64,000 nt of DNA, taken from contig NC_059502.1 of the NCBI RefSeq assembly GCF_914767665.1, positions 49,706,031 through 49,770,030 on the forward strand, in the 5' to 3' direction. The notes under the pieces are model-generated. The model saw only the letters and a program-made list of their open reading frames with translations, did not search any database and was not told the DNA's origin. The translations under genes and the position numbers were made by a program. The DNA is from Harmonia axyridis (lineage: Eukaryota > Arthropoda > Insecta > Coleoptera > Coccinellidae). Below are positions 30,892 through 41,906 of this stretch, piece by piece (the stretch's first letter is position 1; every line of letters begins with the position of its first letter).

Positions 30892-33566
30892 CTATCAAGG
30901 TACCTATACCATAGTATATGAGGAATCCTTATACTATGTCTATACCTAGATTTAGAAATTTTTTGTCATTCTAGTGTTCTGTTCAAATTTGGTAAAACTC
31001 GAAATTTCAAACTTAGAACTTTCACAGATGAATATCATTCATTTGAGCATGTAAGGATGGTAATTCTAGTATGAAATGAAATAAACAACGGTAATAAATG
31101 GATGTATATGAATGTCAGAGCGAAGTTGTAAATGTTAGGACGATTATTTTCTACGATTTGAGATTTATTTTTTTTTTCAATGTATAGAGGATAATTCACT
31201 GTGGATTAGATATTGTTGAATGAAGATGTAGTCTTTGAGTAATATGGTAAAGGGCTCAATTCGTTATAATTATTGAGAATGAAATAGCGAATTAAGAGAA
31301 AAATATTTATTCTTTAGCGTCAACAAAATTGGGTTGACTCATTTATTTAATTCGTTCAACAAATGAAATGTTAAAAGTGGAGTTATGATGGTTTTTTTTA
31401 ATATAGGGAAGATGTCATATATCGTTCCAATTTATAAAAGACAAAGAGTTCTCATTGAGAACTATTGATATGGTTTTATTAATCGAAAATTTATAGCCAT
31501 CAAATTTAAAGTATAGCTGAAAAAATTCAGGTATCTCAGTTGGTTTCATAGATAAACATTTGGTTCTATACATAATAATCAAATTTAGATATAATAGGTG
31601 ATATGTTCGTTATTAAAGATAGTTAAGTTAGGTAGGACAACAAAACATCACAATTGAGTGGGAGCCATAGACAGTTCATAAACGAAATATGGAACATCGA
31701 AGAGAGGAAGGAAAACTGAAAATCCACGATAGCCAGAAAAAGAATTGAAGGGAGACGTCAAGCGGAAAAAGTAGAGAAATTTGAAGGAGAATATCTTTAA
31801 TTATGAGAATTTGAATTTGATATCGATAGAATTGAAAAAAGAATTTGGAATTAAGTTATTAACGAGTTGAAGAAGAATTTATAAAGATATTGAAAGAGTT
31901 TTGGAATTGGTATTGAAAAAGGGAATTTGAAATTGAAATTGGAAATAATGTGGAGTTGTAACGTCGAAGTAGTATGGAATAGGATTTTCAGTTTTCAAAG
32001 GAGAATTTATGGAACAAGACTAAATGGAGAAGAAAATTATTGAGATAAGTGTTTTCAATTGTTTGTAATAAATTTCATTTCAATAGATAGGTAATTAGTT
32101 AGGTATGTAGTTAGGTAGATAGGGTTTGTTGTTCGATCAAAAAAAAAAAAAAAATTCATATATTTTCCTCTGAACCCACCTGAGAGAGGGAATTATTTTT
32201 AAGTAGAGATATAAAATTTTTCGATAATATTCCAAATTTATATTGAGGAGATCCATATCACTATCGTCCTATTCGAGCGTTTGGTTCATAAATACTTCCC
32301 ATTTCATCTGAAGAACATCATTATCGATGAACAGCACGTTTTTCGAGATGGTAGAAGTGTTGAAAAAAACTTGCTTTTGCTGATTTGATTTTTTTGTTTT
32401 TGTTAGTTTAGTTGATAGGTAAATTACATGTATAATTAAGGTTTTATTTGTAACTAAGTGAATACTGCCTCTGGGACTATGTCCTCTTTGTGTTCCAGTG
32501 AAAATAAATAAATATAGTAGCTTATTTCCAAGGTTCAAATGATATCCCTTATCTTATGTTTGGAAAAACTTCAGTGGTACGGTTTCCAGGAGTGGGATAG
32601 CTCATTATGAAAATTTAAAATGGCTATATCTCTTCATCTAGGACAAATCGGAAAAGAATCATGTAACGTTCCACATTACATGTTACGCCACTGTAGTTTT
32701 CCTCTTCAAGAAAAACCTCAGCCAGTAGGGTGCGCTCGATATATCAAGAATTTCCATTCCTGAGTGGCCTGATGGTTCTTCGTTTCTTTTCTCGCTGTGG
32801 AGTTACTATTGAATGCATCGTATGAGCATTTTTCTGTTGCCTATATCTACGTGTACTGGACCAATATTTTATTTCGCCATTTTTAAATCAAGGTTAATAT
32901 TTGATTTATTTTTCGCGATCCAAAAACCAGATGACCGGTTTTTAGTAATAGCTAGAAATTTTGGACTCCACATTTTGGAAAATTTCTCAAAATTTAGGAC
33001 TACTACTTTATGGAAACATCTCAAAATTTCGGAACACTACTTTTTGGAAACACTTCAAAATTTTGGCAAGCACAATTTTGGCAATCCTTAGATCCTGACA
33101 TCGATTTCTACTTGACACCTGATTTCGGAAATCAAGATTCTTGGTTCAATTTCTAAATTGAGACAACTGAACCAGGTGGAAGGGTTCATCCCCAGGGAGG
33201 CCTTCACTGAATTGAAGTTGAGTTTTCGAAAGGAAAGTGACGACGAGAGTATTTCTGGTATTCGAAATTCGTATTTTCAAGGTTCAATTATAATTGTGAT
33301 TTTTTTCGGTTTGGTTATTTTCAAGTTACTTTGATCAATTCTTGCTTAGCCCACACCCTCTGAGCACCAAAATAAAAGAAACCCTATCTGGGAGGATAAT
33401 AACAGAAGTACCACCCTCCCTTAATTAAAGGGATAGGCTACAAGCTAAAGGAGAAAAGTCTTCCTTTTAACCTCAAGAATCTACTGTTGAAATATGTATA
33501 TGTACAGTCAAAGACTCACCCTGTATATATTAGTTCCTGATTACAATTGTTTCCTAAATAGTATAG
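30892..33566. other. AT-rich spacer with minor repeats
   Basis: No gene recognised. Positions 31680-31960 are strongly purine-rich (GAATTTGGAATT-type strings). Positions 32460-32517, with a transcript-like end and AATAAATAAATA, could be the 3' tail of an unidentified LINE. Confidence 0.4.
32955..33086 (+). repeat. Degenerate ~33-bp tandem repeat
   Basis: About four units share a (T)CTCAAAATTT core followed by a GGA/GGC-type stretch and a CTACTTTWTGGAAAC-like end. They are diverged but in register. Confidence 0.6.
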
Positions 33567-34086
33567 GATCCCGATATAGAACGACCTTCACCGAGATGCT
33601 TATTTGATAAAACGTATTTTATATTTAATACAACATGTCAATGAATATATCACATATGGGTTGCCTAACAAATTTTAGTCCAGAGTAGGTTTAATTAATA
33701 ATTAAAAAAATTTTTTTTTTCGAACATTTCACCGGTTTGCTTATTAGATAAATTCTATACCAATCGAAAGTATGAAGCCCATAGAATGTGCAAACGTTAG
33801 GTTGCCTATTTTTTTCCGGTCACAACTCTCGGTTGCCAGGTATAAACAGGTCAATCTATACTAGCATTTTGCAACGGTCTGACTATTTGATCAAAATCAA
33901 TATGATTAAAGATTATTTTATTATGAACACGGTGGTATAGGGTTGCCTGCGAAAAATCAGTCCAGAATCCTGGTTGTCGAATTTTAAAAAGTTAAATATT
34001 GCTGCGAGTGAGGACACAGCATAGCAGCTGTTTGAAGTCCGTCCAGTGAAAAAAAGAGAGTGCGCATACTATTTGTTCTTGGAAAT

Positions 34087-34326
34087 GAAAAGGATATATG
34101 TGTGCATTATTTTGGAGCAGATAATTATCAAAATAGATGAATAGTTATTTAATTTTTTTTTTAATCAATTAATTATTTATGTGTGTATATTTTTTATGTG
34201 ACACTAAATGAAAAGGATAGCGATAGACTCGTGTATGCGTCCATCATTTTGGAATAGATAATTTTTGAAATAGAGGAATAGTCAATTAATTATTTATGTG
34301 TGTATATTTTTTATGTGACATTAAAG
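34087..34326 (+). repeat. ~120-bp tandem duplication beside the left arm
   Basis: Two units both start GAAAAGGATA and end GTGTATATTTTTTATGTGACA (about 34087-34208 and 34209-34326). The right arm continues as the second unit (GGATAGCGATAGACTCG), so the first unit is the added one. Confidence 0.75.
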
Positions 34327-34478
34327 AATCTTTACTAAAAAAGAAGGTTATAGTAATACATATATAATACTAATCTTGCAAATTTCATCTTTATTATTAG
34401 ACGACAAAATGAAAAACAACAATTAAAAAAATACTTCTGTTTTTCATGAAAAATTATAAATACAAAAATTTTTTGAAA

Positions 34479-34700
34479 TTATTCAGGTTCCGAGTCATCG
34501 GACATATAACTATGATCTCCAACTTCTGAATCTTCTTCGTCATCACCACTCTCCGTTTCAGTTCTTTCGACAATGTCTTCTATCTTCAAAGGTGTATGAT
34601 CCCCAATGAATCCTACTGGTTTAAAATATTCATCTAAGAACCAACCGCAGTTCTCAGGCTGAAGTTTCACGCATATTGGATCCGTTGCATTAAGCCACAT
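34479..34700 (-). CDS. Acidic C-terminal fragment, possible transposase remnant
   Basis: A 73-codon ORF with an ATG start. The frame is open a little further upstream, so it may be the end of a longer protein. A central CGWFLDEYFKPVGFIGD block precedes a Glu/Asp/Ser-rich tail. It lies inside the long-inverted-repeat element and reads on the same strand as the hAT-type fragment. I do not recognise it with confidence. A C-terminal transposase segment is the best guess from context. Confidence 0.35.
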   Translation of the reverse strand: MWLNATDPICVKLQPENCGWFLDEYFKPVGFIGDHTPLKIEDIVERTETESGDDEEDSEVGDHSYMSDDSEPE

Positions 34701-35084
34701 GGAATTTACAAAAATAGTTCGTGAAATTTTTTGAATTAATGATATCCAGCATGGTGGTATGGAGTTGGAGTCGAAGCCTTTTTTTTTTCTAAGAAGTGCT
34801 CACTATCTTCTTTGGCAGAATAATTTTTCATAAAAATGCGATATCTCATGCGAAAATAAAACAAGATTTTATTTCAAAATTTGAACGACAAAAAAAAAGG
34901 AGAAAAAAAACCGAACAGAAACAAATAGGATCAAAATAGCAAATATAAACAAACAAATTTATATATTTAAATAAACAAAAGGATATAAATAGAAATACAA
35001 ACTGAAATTTTTCAGATAAAAATAACATTAAATAAAGAAATGAATTACTACAGTTGAACATAAAAAAAATTATTGAAAAATCAG

Positions 35085-35335
35085 TATCAATCTGCAGTCA
35101 AATCATCGTCTTTAACATCCATAAATTTTCACTATCCATCGAATCGAGCATATTTTTTGTAGGTTGAAAACGACAACAATCACCTATCTCTTTAAGTCCT
35201 TCTTTAGCATGTTATAATAATGCTATATTTTTATTTAGAAATCTGTTTCTATTTTTTGTTTTGATGCGGTTAATAGCCGAAAATATTCTCTTGCATTTGG
35301 CATTCGAAATCTGAAATATGCAGCTACCCAAATTT
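35085..35335 (-). pseudogene. hAT-type C-terminal dimerisation domain, broken
   Basis: Minus-strand translation gives SNAKCKRIFSAINRIKTKNR followed by an N-R-F-L-N-K-N-I-A-L-L stretch. A TAA stop then interrupts before HAKEGLKEIGDCC. The pattern (N-A-x-x-x-R-x-F-S ... K-x-R-N-R-L ... A-L-L) is that of the hAT dimerisation region in transposases and domesticated relatives. The zinc finger and catalytic core are missing. Confidence 0.65.
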
Positions 35336-36301
35336 GTCGATGAAATTCCAGTTAGACATATTTTTTTCCACTGAATAGAATACCAAATGTGAGATAATGG
35401 TATATTTTCAACGGAAGTTTACACACCACCTGTTTTCAATGAGGCACCCTTCGGATATTCCATCATTCTTCTTATTTATTCTCAGCCGACAGAAGTTTTA
35501 TGATTTTATTATGTTTAAGTAGGTACGTTCTTCTAGAAACACGTAGAACGTAGAACCTCAATGAGAATGAACAATGAATTGATTCATAGAAACAGTCTAG
35601 ACATCCGAATTTCCATATTCCCAATCGCCTCGGTTATATTTTTAAAACTACCAAAATCTACTAAAATCTACCAAAGGATTTCTTCCTACTAAAAACTCCA
35701 TGAAAATGCGAAAAATCTACTAAAAAAGTAGATTTCTACTAAATCTGGTCACACTGTATACGAGTCTATCGCTATCCTTTTCATTTCCAAGAACAAATAG
35801 CATGCGCACTCTCTTTCTTTCACTGGACGGACTTCAAACAGCTGCTATGCTGTGTCCTCACTCGCAGCAATATTTAACTTTTTAAAATTCGACAACCAGG
35901 ATTCTGGACTGATTTTTCGCAGGCAACCCTATACCACCGTGTTCATAATAAAATAATCTTTAATCATATTGATTTTGATCAAATAGTCAGACCGTTGCAA
36001 AATGCTAGTATAGATTGACCTGTTTATACCTGGCAACCGAGAGTTGTGACCGGAAAAAAATAGGCAACCTAACGTTTGCACATTCTATGGGCTTCATACT
36101 TTCGATTGGTATAGAATTTATCTAATAAGCAAACCGGTGAAATGTTCGAAAAAAAAATTTTTTTAATTATTAATTAAACCTACTCGGGACTAAAATTTGT
36201 TAGGCAACCCATATGTGATATATTCATTGACATGTTGTATTAAATATAAAATACGTTTTATCAAATAAGCATCTCGGTGAAGGTCGTTCTATATCGGGAT
36301 C

Positions 36302-36719
36302 TTAGACTAAAACTGACTGCACCAGATTGTGGAAATGGTGTTGAGTATTGCAGACATTGATTCTTGATTAAATTTGTTCTTTTTGAAATGCGAGGTGTAT
36401 TAGAATTCAACAGAGATAGTAAATCAACTAATTTGTAAGCAAAGATCGCACAACAAATTTCTCTTCTTTCTCAAACTCACGAAGTTGAAAGTTATAGTCA
36501 TAATGGCGTATAGGGTAAACGTTATGCTTTTTAGTACAAAAATTCAAAAAAAAATATAATGTACGGATTCTAACACTGACAAATATTTTTCATGAACGAC
36601 ATTTCATTCCAGACCACAGTATCTTTTGGATTAGGAGATTGAATGAAACCTTGGCTTACAAAAAGCACCTGAATCCTCACAATCGTTCAGCCATTTCAAG
36701 TTATGATTGTTAATATCAT
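36302..36719. other. Spacer, nothing recognised
   Basis: AT-rich sequence between the long-inverted-repeat element and the LINE relic. No gene or repeat could be named. Confidence 0.4.
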
Positions 36720-37700
36720 AATTGAATTCATTGGTGTTTTTTATTTTTAGGGTAACTCATAACCTTACATTGATCGATATTAAGAGGCAGTTCATTTTGA
36801 GTGCACCATTCATATAACCATATGTTGTCTTCCTGCAGATTACCAAAATCTGAGATATTATTAATTACTCTGAAAATCTGCAAAGAGATGCTTTTCCGAG
36901 TTCAATAGGGTGCATATGTTATAAATTAAAATGAGAAACAATAGAGACTCCAAATTAGAACAATGAGGTGCCTCTGATCGTGCTACAAAGTGAAATTATT
37001 TGACGCCTCTGAATTACGCATATAAATGCTTGTTATTAAGAAATGATTTCAACAAAATCGCTATATTCGGTGAAATACCAAAACAACTCAACTTCTTAAA
37101 AGCAATCTATGTGATCCCCTATCGAAAGCTCAACTGAAATCAGTGTAAAAACATTAATCTGTTTTCGATTATCTGAACAATCAGATACCTACATATTGCT
37201 AAAATGTGCAAAGATTTGTGACCGTGCTCCTCGACCGTATGAAACCATTTTGATATTCAGATAATTTATTCGTCACACGTGAATAGATCAAGTCGAAGAG
37301 CACAATCTGAAGCAACTTAGGAAAAGCAGAAATGAGAGCTATGGGTATATAATTTCTAATAGGTATCAGCAGTTTTTTCCGACTTGAATACTGGACAAAT
37401 ACTGGACACCTTCCAAATTTCAGGGAATTTTCTTGTCTTTATTATTAAGTTAAAGATATACAACAAAGATATGAGTAACACACTTATATGATTCTTAACA
37501 ATTTTAGTTGGCATATTTTCTGGCCATAGCCATTTTATTTTTCGACGTTATTGCTGCTTTCAATATTTGATCCTCTAACTAAAATGTCATCTGCTTATTC
37601 CTAAATCAGCATAAACACTCTGAAATTGATTTGCAAAAGCATCAGCAATGGACTGTGAGGAAAACAACTTGTCGTTTCCATCATAAATATGTAGGGTTTT
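36720..37700 (-). pseudogene. Second Jockey-type LINE RT relic
   Basis: Minus-strand fragments in RT order are QSIADAFANQFQSVYADLG (about 37650), FPEIWKVSSICPVFKSEKT (about 37420), LSCFGISPNIAILLKS (about 37080), a PHCSNLESLLFLILIYNIC version of the PQGSxLGPLLFLIFINDI block (about 36950), and NSEKHLFADF in place of LFADD (about 36900). Frameshifts and stops are frequent. The catalytic second aspartate is not preserved in the reading I can follow. The element is inactive and its family is assigned by motif resemblance. Confidence 0.7.
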
Positions 37701-37794
37701 TATATTGTTGTCTAGCGGTTTATATAAAATGCCGCCGGTACTAACTATTGTTTATTTACACTATGTACATTTCAACGTCAATTGAATGTACAGC

Positions 37795-38022
37795 CACTGA
37801 ACTTTCGTCTTTCGAAGTTATTTTATTCCGTCTAATTGTTAATCGTCTAATTATTCGAATAGATCCGTCTATATCTAACGTCGAATTATCTAACTAGCTG
37901 CGTCTAATATATTTTACGTCGAATCCTATGCGTCTATCACGACGAATTCTTCAACCTTTTCCGTCTAATCTGTAACAGTCGAATACTATGCCCGTCTATT
38001 CTCTCACGTCGAATACCACCCT
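37795..38022. repeat. Alternating CGTCTA / CGTCGAAT motif cluster
   Basis: About 13 occurrences of CGTCTA(AT) or (A)CGTCGAAT-type words, one of them inverted-like (CGACGAAT), lie in about 230 bp. They largely alternate at 15-30 bp spacing. The spacers are unrelated, so it is not a simple tandem repeat. It could be a binding-site cluster, a decayed minisatellite or the 5' region of an unrecognised element. Confidence 0.5.
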
Positions 38023-38524
38023 CGTTCGTATGTTCGTACTCCAGTCTCAGTCTTAAGTCTCAAGCACCTCTTCCCCTTACGTCTCCCTATATCGATAAAA
38101 ACTGCATGGTCCACCGTTTTAGGATCGATCGCGTAGTTTTCGTAAAGTCAAGTCAGTAGCGTATCATTCAGTCGGGTGTTAAGAATTCGGATTCCACATA
38201 CATCTCACCAGGAATACGAGTTTTACCCTGCTTGGAATTAAAAAAGGAAAAAATTCGCGCTGATTCTCAAACCAGGTTGTCTTCGAAATTTTTAATGTAT
38301 TCTGTTTGTGTAAGAGATAATTATGCAATTCGAGCAATGGGGAAATATCATGAGCTTGCGCGTAAACATGTCAACACTGATGTTTCGGTCCATAAGGGAA
38401 GATACATATGGATTGAATATAGATTTGATGACTAATTTTCTTGAATTTTTACGCTTTTGAAACACGCGCATTATTCATCGCTTTTATCTTTTCGCTTTCG
38501 CATTTTGTTAGTGATTTTTCACAT
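38023..38524. other. Unassigned; locally CpG-rich transcript-like sequence
   Basis: It contains a 67-codon TTG-started ORF (38232-38435) without recognisable motifs. The base composition resembles the motif cluster to its left, and both may belong to one unrecognised element cut by the MITE that begins at 38525. Confidence 0.35.
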
Positions 38525-39136
38525 CGGAAGGCTGCTATAATACAAAATGCCTTTTTTGAGTTTCTCGTAAACAACGATATAACATACGTTTTTCATTATG
38601 AATCGGAATTGGATGATTTGGATGCAACTCCATATATTCTCTCCTTGTAGCTTTCTTATTTTTATTGTTCTTCACATAAATATTTCAAATTTTTCCGCTT
38701 CCGTGTAGTGAATATTCGATGAATATGAATATGACAAACGAATGTTATGTATTGTTGCCTACGAGATGACTCAAAAAAGGGCATTTTGTATTATCGTAGC
38801 CTTCCACTTGAAAACTGATTACTTAGCTTGCCAGGTGTTTCTTAAAATTTGAAACTCTGTGGTACTCAGAATAGGAGAGATAGTCCAAACATATGTTATA
38901 TATTCGAAATCAGGGAAAAAAGAGCTAGTCAAATATAGAAAAATATACAGGGTGTTCCATTTGAAAAAATGAAGTTGCAATCAATATGTTGCCCACTATG
39001 TTTGTATTTCATTTTGTGAAATCATTTTAAAAAAGACTAGTCGATTTCGTGAAACATTTGTAAAAAACATTTTTTTGTACCTCTTTCAGTAACAAAGTTG
39101 AAGGGGGGATCAAATTATGGTGAAAAACCCGGTACA
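38525..39136. mobile_element. TGTACCGGG foldback MITE, copy 1 (left arm truncated)
   Basis: The right arm is complete, ending GGTGAAAAACCCGGTACA. The central region is shared with 59554-60485. The left arm starts only at GGAAGGCTGC. Copies 2 and 3 lie at 59.5 and 61.8 kb. It is non-coding, and the short ORFs here are chance. Confidence 0.8.
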
Positions 39137-39179
39137 TAATGAGAATTATATTTTGTTTTTTATACATTCCATGCTATGT

Positions 39180-39305
39180 CTACATAACTTTCTTTTTGAA
39201 GCGGAGATTGTTGGCGTGTCCGCACTTTGTTTTTCTGCAGTTTGTTGCACGGGGATGTAATATAGCATAGCATTTACGACAGATCATTTTATCGCAGTTG
39301 TATTT
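39180..39305 (-). pseudogene. RpL40: Ribosomal protein L40 fragment, retropseudogene
   Basis: Forty-two codons read from KYNCDKMICRKCYA through HPRATNCRKTKC and GHANNLR to a stop. This matches the C-terminal zinc-binding part of ribosomal protein eL40, normally made as a ubiquitin fusion. The cysteines are kept, but several near-invariant positions differ (Ile for Arg after CYA, Phe for Pro after NNLR, a KVM end). Upstream the frame loses similarity within the L40 N-terminus, and no ubiquitin is visible. There is no intron or start. It is best read as a truncated processed pseudogene. Confidence 0.85.
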
Positions 39306-39557
39306 GAATGCTTTGCAAACATCGTTAGAATCTGAAAGATTTATCAAAAGATTCCAGTCAGTACCACCTTTTATGGATCAGAAATCTTAACATACAACAC
39401 ATCCACCGATTCCACCGGACCCTCTAGTTCACAAAGTTGAGATGTAAAAATCTCATCTGTAAAAAACGATCTGTCCTAAACGATCTATCGATACACCATC
39501 TAGTAACGAGGTTTCAGTTACTGCAACAATTTCATTCTCGATGGTTAAAACATTTTT

Positions 39558-40017
39558 ATACAGGGTGTCCGGGGAAGAATACGACAAACGGATACCATGA
39601 ATGAAGGTCATCGTGGAGGACTCGTATCAAAAGATTTCAATCGCCTGAGTGCCTTCGTTTGGGATATACAGGACGATGTTCATCTTATTTCACAGTACAA
39701 AAACTCTTCAACTAATCGAACGAATAATTTCGAAGTTTTGTTACCCTTTACTATCGCCTTCCCTCAATATTTCTTATCGAATAAATTAGATCCGAACTAG
39801 TAAAATTTTTGACTTTGACTTTTTTCTATTTTTTTGAATATTTGATCACCATGTACGTGAAAAATACGATTTTTTTTCGTTTTCGTAATAATTCATAATA
39901 AAAATTCTAAATCTCTGCTTGGTACCGTCATATAGCATGATGGAGGCCCAGACGGAGGCACTCTGGCGATTGAAACCTCTTGAGTCCTCCATGAAGATCT
40001 TCCCGGGCCACCCTGTG
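39558..40017. mobile_element. MITE with ~100-bp inverted ends (ACAGGGTGTCC type)
   Basis: The left end, ACAGGGTGTCCGGGGAAGA, pairs with the right end, TCTTCCCGGGCCACCCTGT. Complementarity resumes further in: GGAGGACTC and TTTCAATCGCCTGAGTGCC on the left against GAGTCCTCC and GGCACTCTGGCGATTGAAA on the right. The 67-codon ORF within is not recognisable. It is probably a Tc1/mariner-type non-autonomous element. Confidence 0.75.
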
Positions 40018-40789
40018 AAATTAATGTATTTTTGAAGTCCTCTGCATTTCTGATAATATATGAAAATATTATTGAGAGTTGTATTTTGCGTGTTGGATGC
40101 CTATTCAAGTTTTTTTTTCTTTATTATTGTATATGCCATTTGAATATGATACATAAATGTTCTCCTGACCATTCACACGTCGGGATTTGAAATCCTTCCA
40201 AACTTGTCTCTGATAATCCCTTTGACGTAAAGTCAAATCCAGTCTTATTTTCAAATGTTTAAACTGATCCTAAAGTTCTATTTTTTTGTTATTTTTAAGC
40301 ATAAAAGACATATGAGAACTATTCATAAAGCTGATTTTCATTGGACGTGCCTCATTCGGCTGCTGAAATCAGAATCTAGTAGCATTAATACATCTAGCAT
40401 CCAAGTTAGGAATAATATCCCTACAAACATTAAACGAATAAACTGTCTCATCCGGTTTTTTTACTTTGAAATAAAAAATGGTGAATTGTTTCTTATCGGT
40501 ATAGAACCTCTCCAGCTCAAAATTAAGTAACCCATGTTTTTCGTCCTCAAAAGCAACACAACATATTACTATCGAATTTGCGATTAGAATATTTTTTTTC
40601 TTAATATAGTAGCCATATGGGAAGTTGTGAATTCGAGTGCTCCATATTATTTCGTGAATTAAAGACGCAATATATTTTAAATATTGGCGAAATTATAAAA
40701 GAGTAAATACAAGTAGAAAGTTTATATTTGGCTGAGTGATTTTCAAATCAATTTAATTTTTTTTCGCGTGTATTTGCGATTATTTGAGT
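40018..40789. other. Spacer upstream of the second LINE
   Basis: One 91-codon ORF without recognisable motifs. The 5' end of the following LINE may lie in the last part of this stretch. Confidence 0.35.
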
Positions 40790-40899
40790 GGAAATTTATC
40801 ATTCATTCCGGGATATCCTGATTATCACACGACATCTGGAGGTATCACAAGCAAGAGTTATAAAGCGTAACATACACGTCGAGATATCGAAAAAGGAGG

Positions 40900-41850
40900 A
40901 TGGCAGTAAATGAGGAACTAGCGAGGTTTTTAAAGACTGAATTTGCCAATCAAACCATCATTATCAAGGAGGAACTTGCGAAGTTAAGAGAAGAAATAAA
41001 GCAGGTGGGGATAGACACGGGTGAAAGATTGGAAAACTGTGAACAAAGACTCTCCAGAGTAGAAAGCGAGATATTGGAGATAAAGAGAAGATCGTTGAAG
41101 AATAATATCATCATCTCTGGATTGGAACCCGATAGTTCCAATTTGGTAAAGTGCGTTGTCTCCAAACTGAATGCCATTTTGAATATCAATCTGCTAGAAA
41201 CAGAAGTTAATAATATATATAGATTGGGAAAAACTAAACCAGTGGTAAAAATCGAATTTGTATCCTTCCTGGCCAAGTCTAAGGTTATGAAGAATCGACA
41301 CAAATTAAAGGGATCCCGTATTTTCATAAACGAAGACCTTTGTGAAGAAGATCGTGACGATTTCAAAATACTGCGCCAACAACTGAACTTGGCAAGAGCG
41401 AACAATCAGAGGGCATACATCTGGCAAAAGCTCCTTGTCGTAAATGGTGATAAATTTTCTGTGCAGCAACTTAAGACTCAAACTGTATTGGAACTACAGA
41501 CTCATATTGAAGAAAATCCATCTAGCATACCAACTGATTTAGTAAGCAGCGCACCTAATAGTCCGGCCCCCATATCCCGTATTACACAGATGTTAACTGA
41601 ACACGAACACTTGACAGTGGAAGAGGACTCTAAGATCAGCAAGGAGATTTCAACGATTAATCAGGTGCTGGAAAGGACCAAGGAGTGGGAAATAAAGAGC
41701 AGAACGAGATCACAGTCTTCGGGGAGTAGTAGTGCCAGGAGAGAGCAAAAACTGGTAACAACAGAACCAAAGCAGTCATCAGGTAGTGGAGTTGCCAAGA
41801 AAGAACAAAAAGCTGATAACAGTGGAAAGAAAGGAAAGAAGGGAGGTTAG
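40900..41850 (+). CDS. LINE ORF1 protein with coiled coil and RRM-like core (316 aa)
   Basis: It starts at the ATG after AAAAAGGAGG. Residues about 5-65 form an amphipathic heptad-like coiled coil (LAKLREEIKQ, RLENCEQRLSRVESEILEIK). Residues about 68-150 begin with RRSLKNNIIISGLEP and resemble the RRM-like domain of L1-type ORF1 proteins, and a further conserved-looking domain follows to about 200. The C-terminal ~100 residues are Ser/Thr/Lys-rich and end in GKKGKKGG; this tail contains two similar SSG...(R/K)(R/K)EQK segments. Family knowledge suggests a trimeric RNA-binding chaperone. It differs fully from the ORF1 of the 8.26-12.67 kb LINE. Confidence 0.85.
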   Translation: MAVNEELARFLKTEFANQTIIIKEELAKLREEIKQVGIDTGERLENCEQRLSRVESEILEIKRRSLKNNIIISGLEPDSSNLVKCVVSKLNAILNINLLETEVNNIYRLGKTKPVVKIEFVSFLAKSKVMKNRHKLKGSRIFINEDLCEEDRDDFKILRQQLNLARANNQRAYIWQKLLVVNGDKFSVQQLKTQTVLELQTHIEENPSSIPTDLVSSAPNSPAPISRITQMLTEHEHLTVEEDSKISKEISTINQVLERTKEWEIKSRTRSQSSGSSSARREQKLVTTEPKQSSGSGVAKKEQKADNSGKKGKKGG

Positions 41851-41906
41851 AAAAGCTAAGGTAAACTACTCTTTATTCATCTATTTTAAGTTTTAATTGT
41901 ATATAC

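Larger units (their letters stand above)
33567..36301. mobile_element. 2.7-kb DNA transposon relic with ~530-bp inverted repeats
   Basis: The left arm (33567 to about 34100) and right arm (35757-36301) are near-perfect reverse complements starting GATCCCGATATAGAACGACC. The arms contain recurring GGTTGCC/GGCAACC motifs. The palindromic GATC at each end could be a 4-bp target duplication or the tip of the repeat. The left arm interior has a tandem duplication (about 34087-34326) absent on the right. The interior carries a broken hAT-type domain and an acidic ORF. The superfamily is unresolved. Confidence 0.8.

Noticed and set aside
32269..32538. 89-codon minus-strand ORF
   Set aside because: No motif. 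The segment looks like a LINE 3' tail on the opposite strand (ending AATAAATAAATA).
38441..38650. 69-codon ORF
   Set aside because: Falls mostly within copy 1 of the TGTACCGGG MITE, and the corresponding region of copy 2 does not preserve the frame.
40950..41405. 151-codon minus-strand ORF
   Set aside because: Antisense shadow of the LINE ORF1 on the plus strand.
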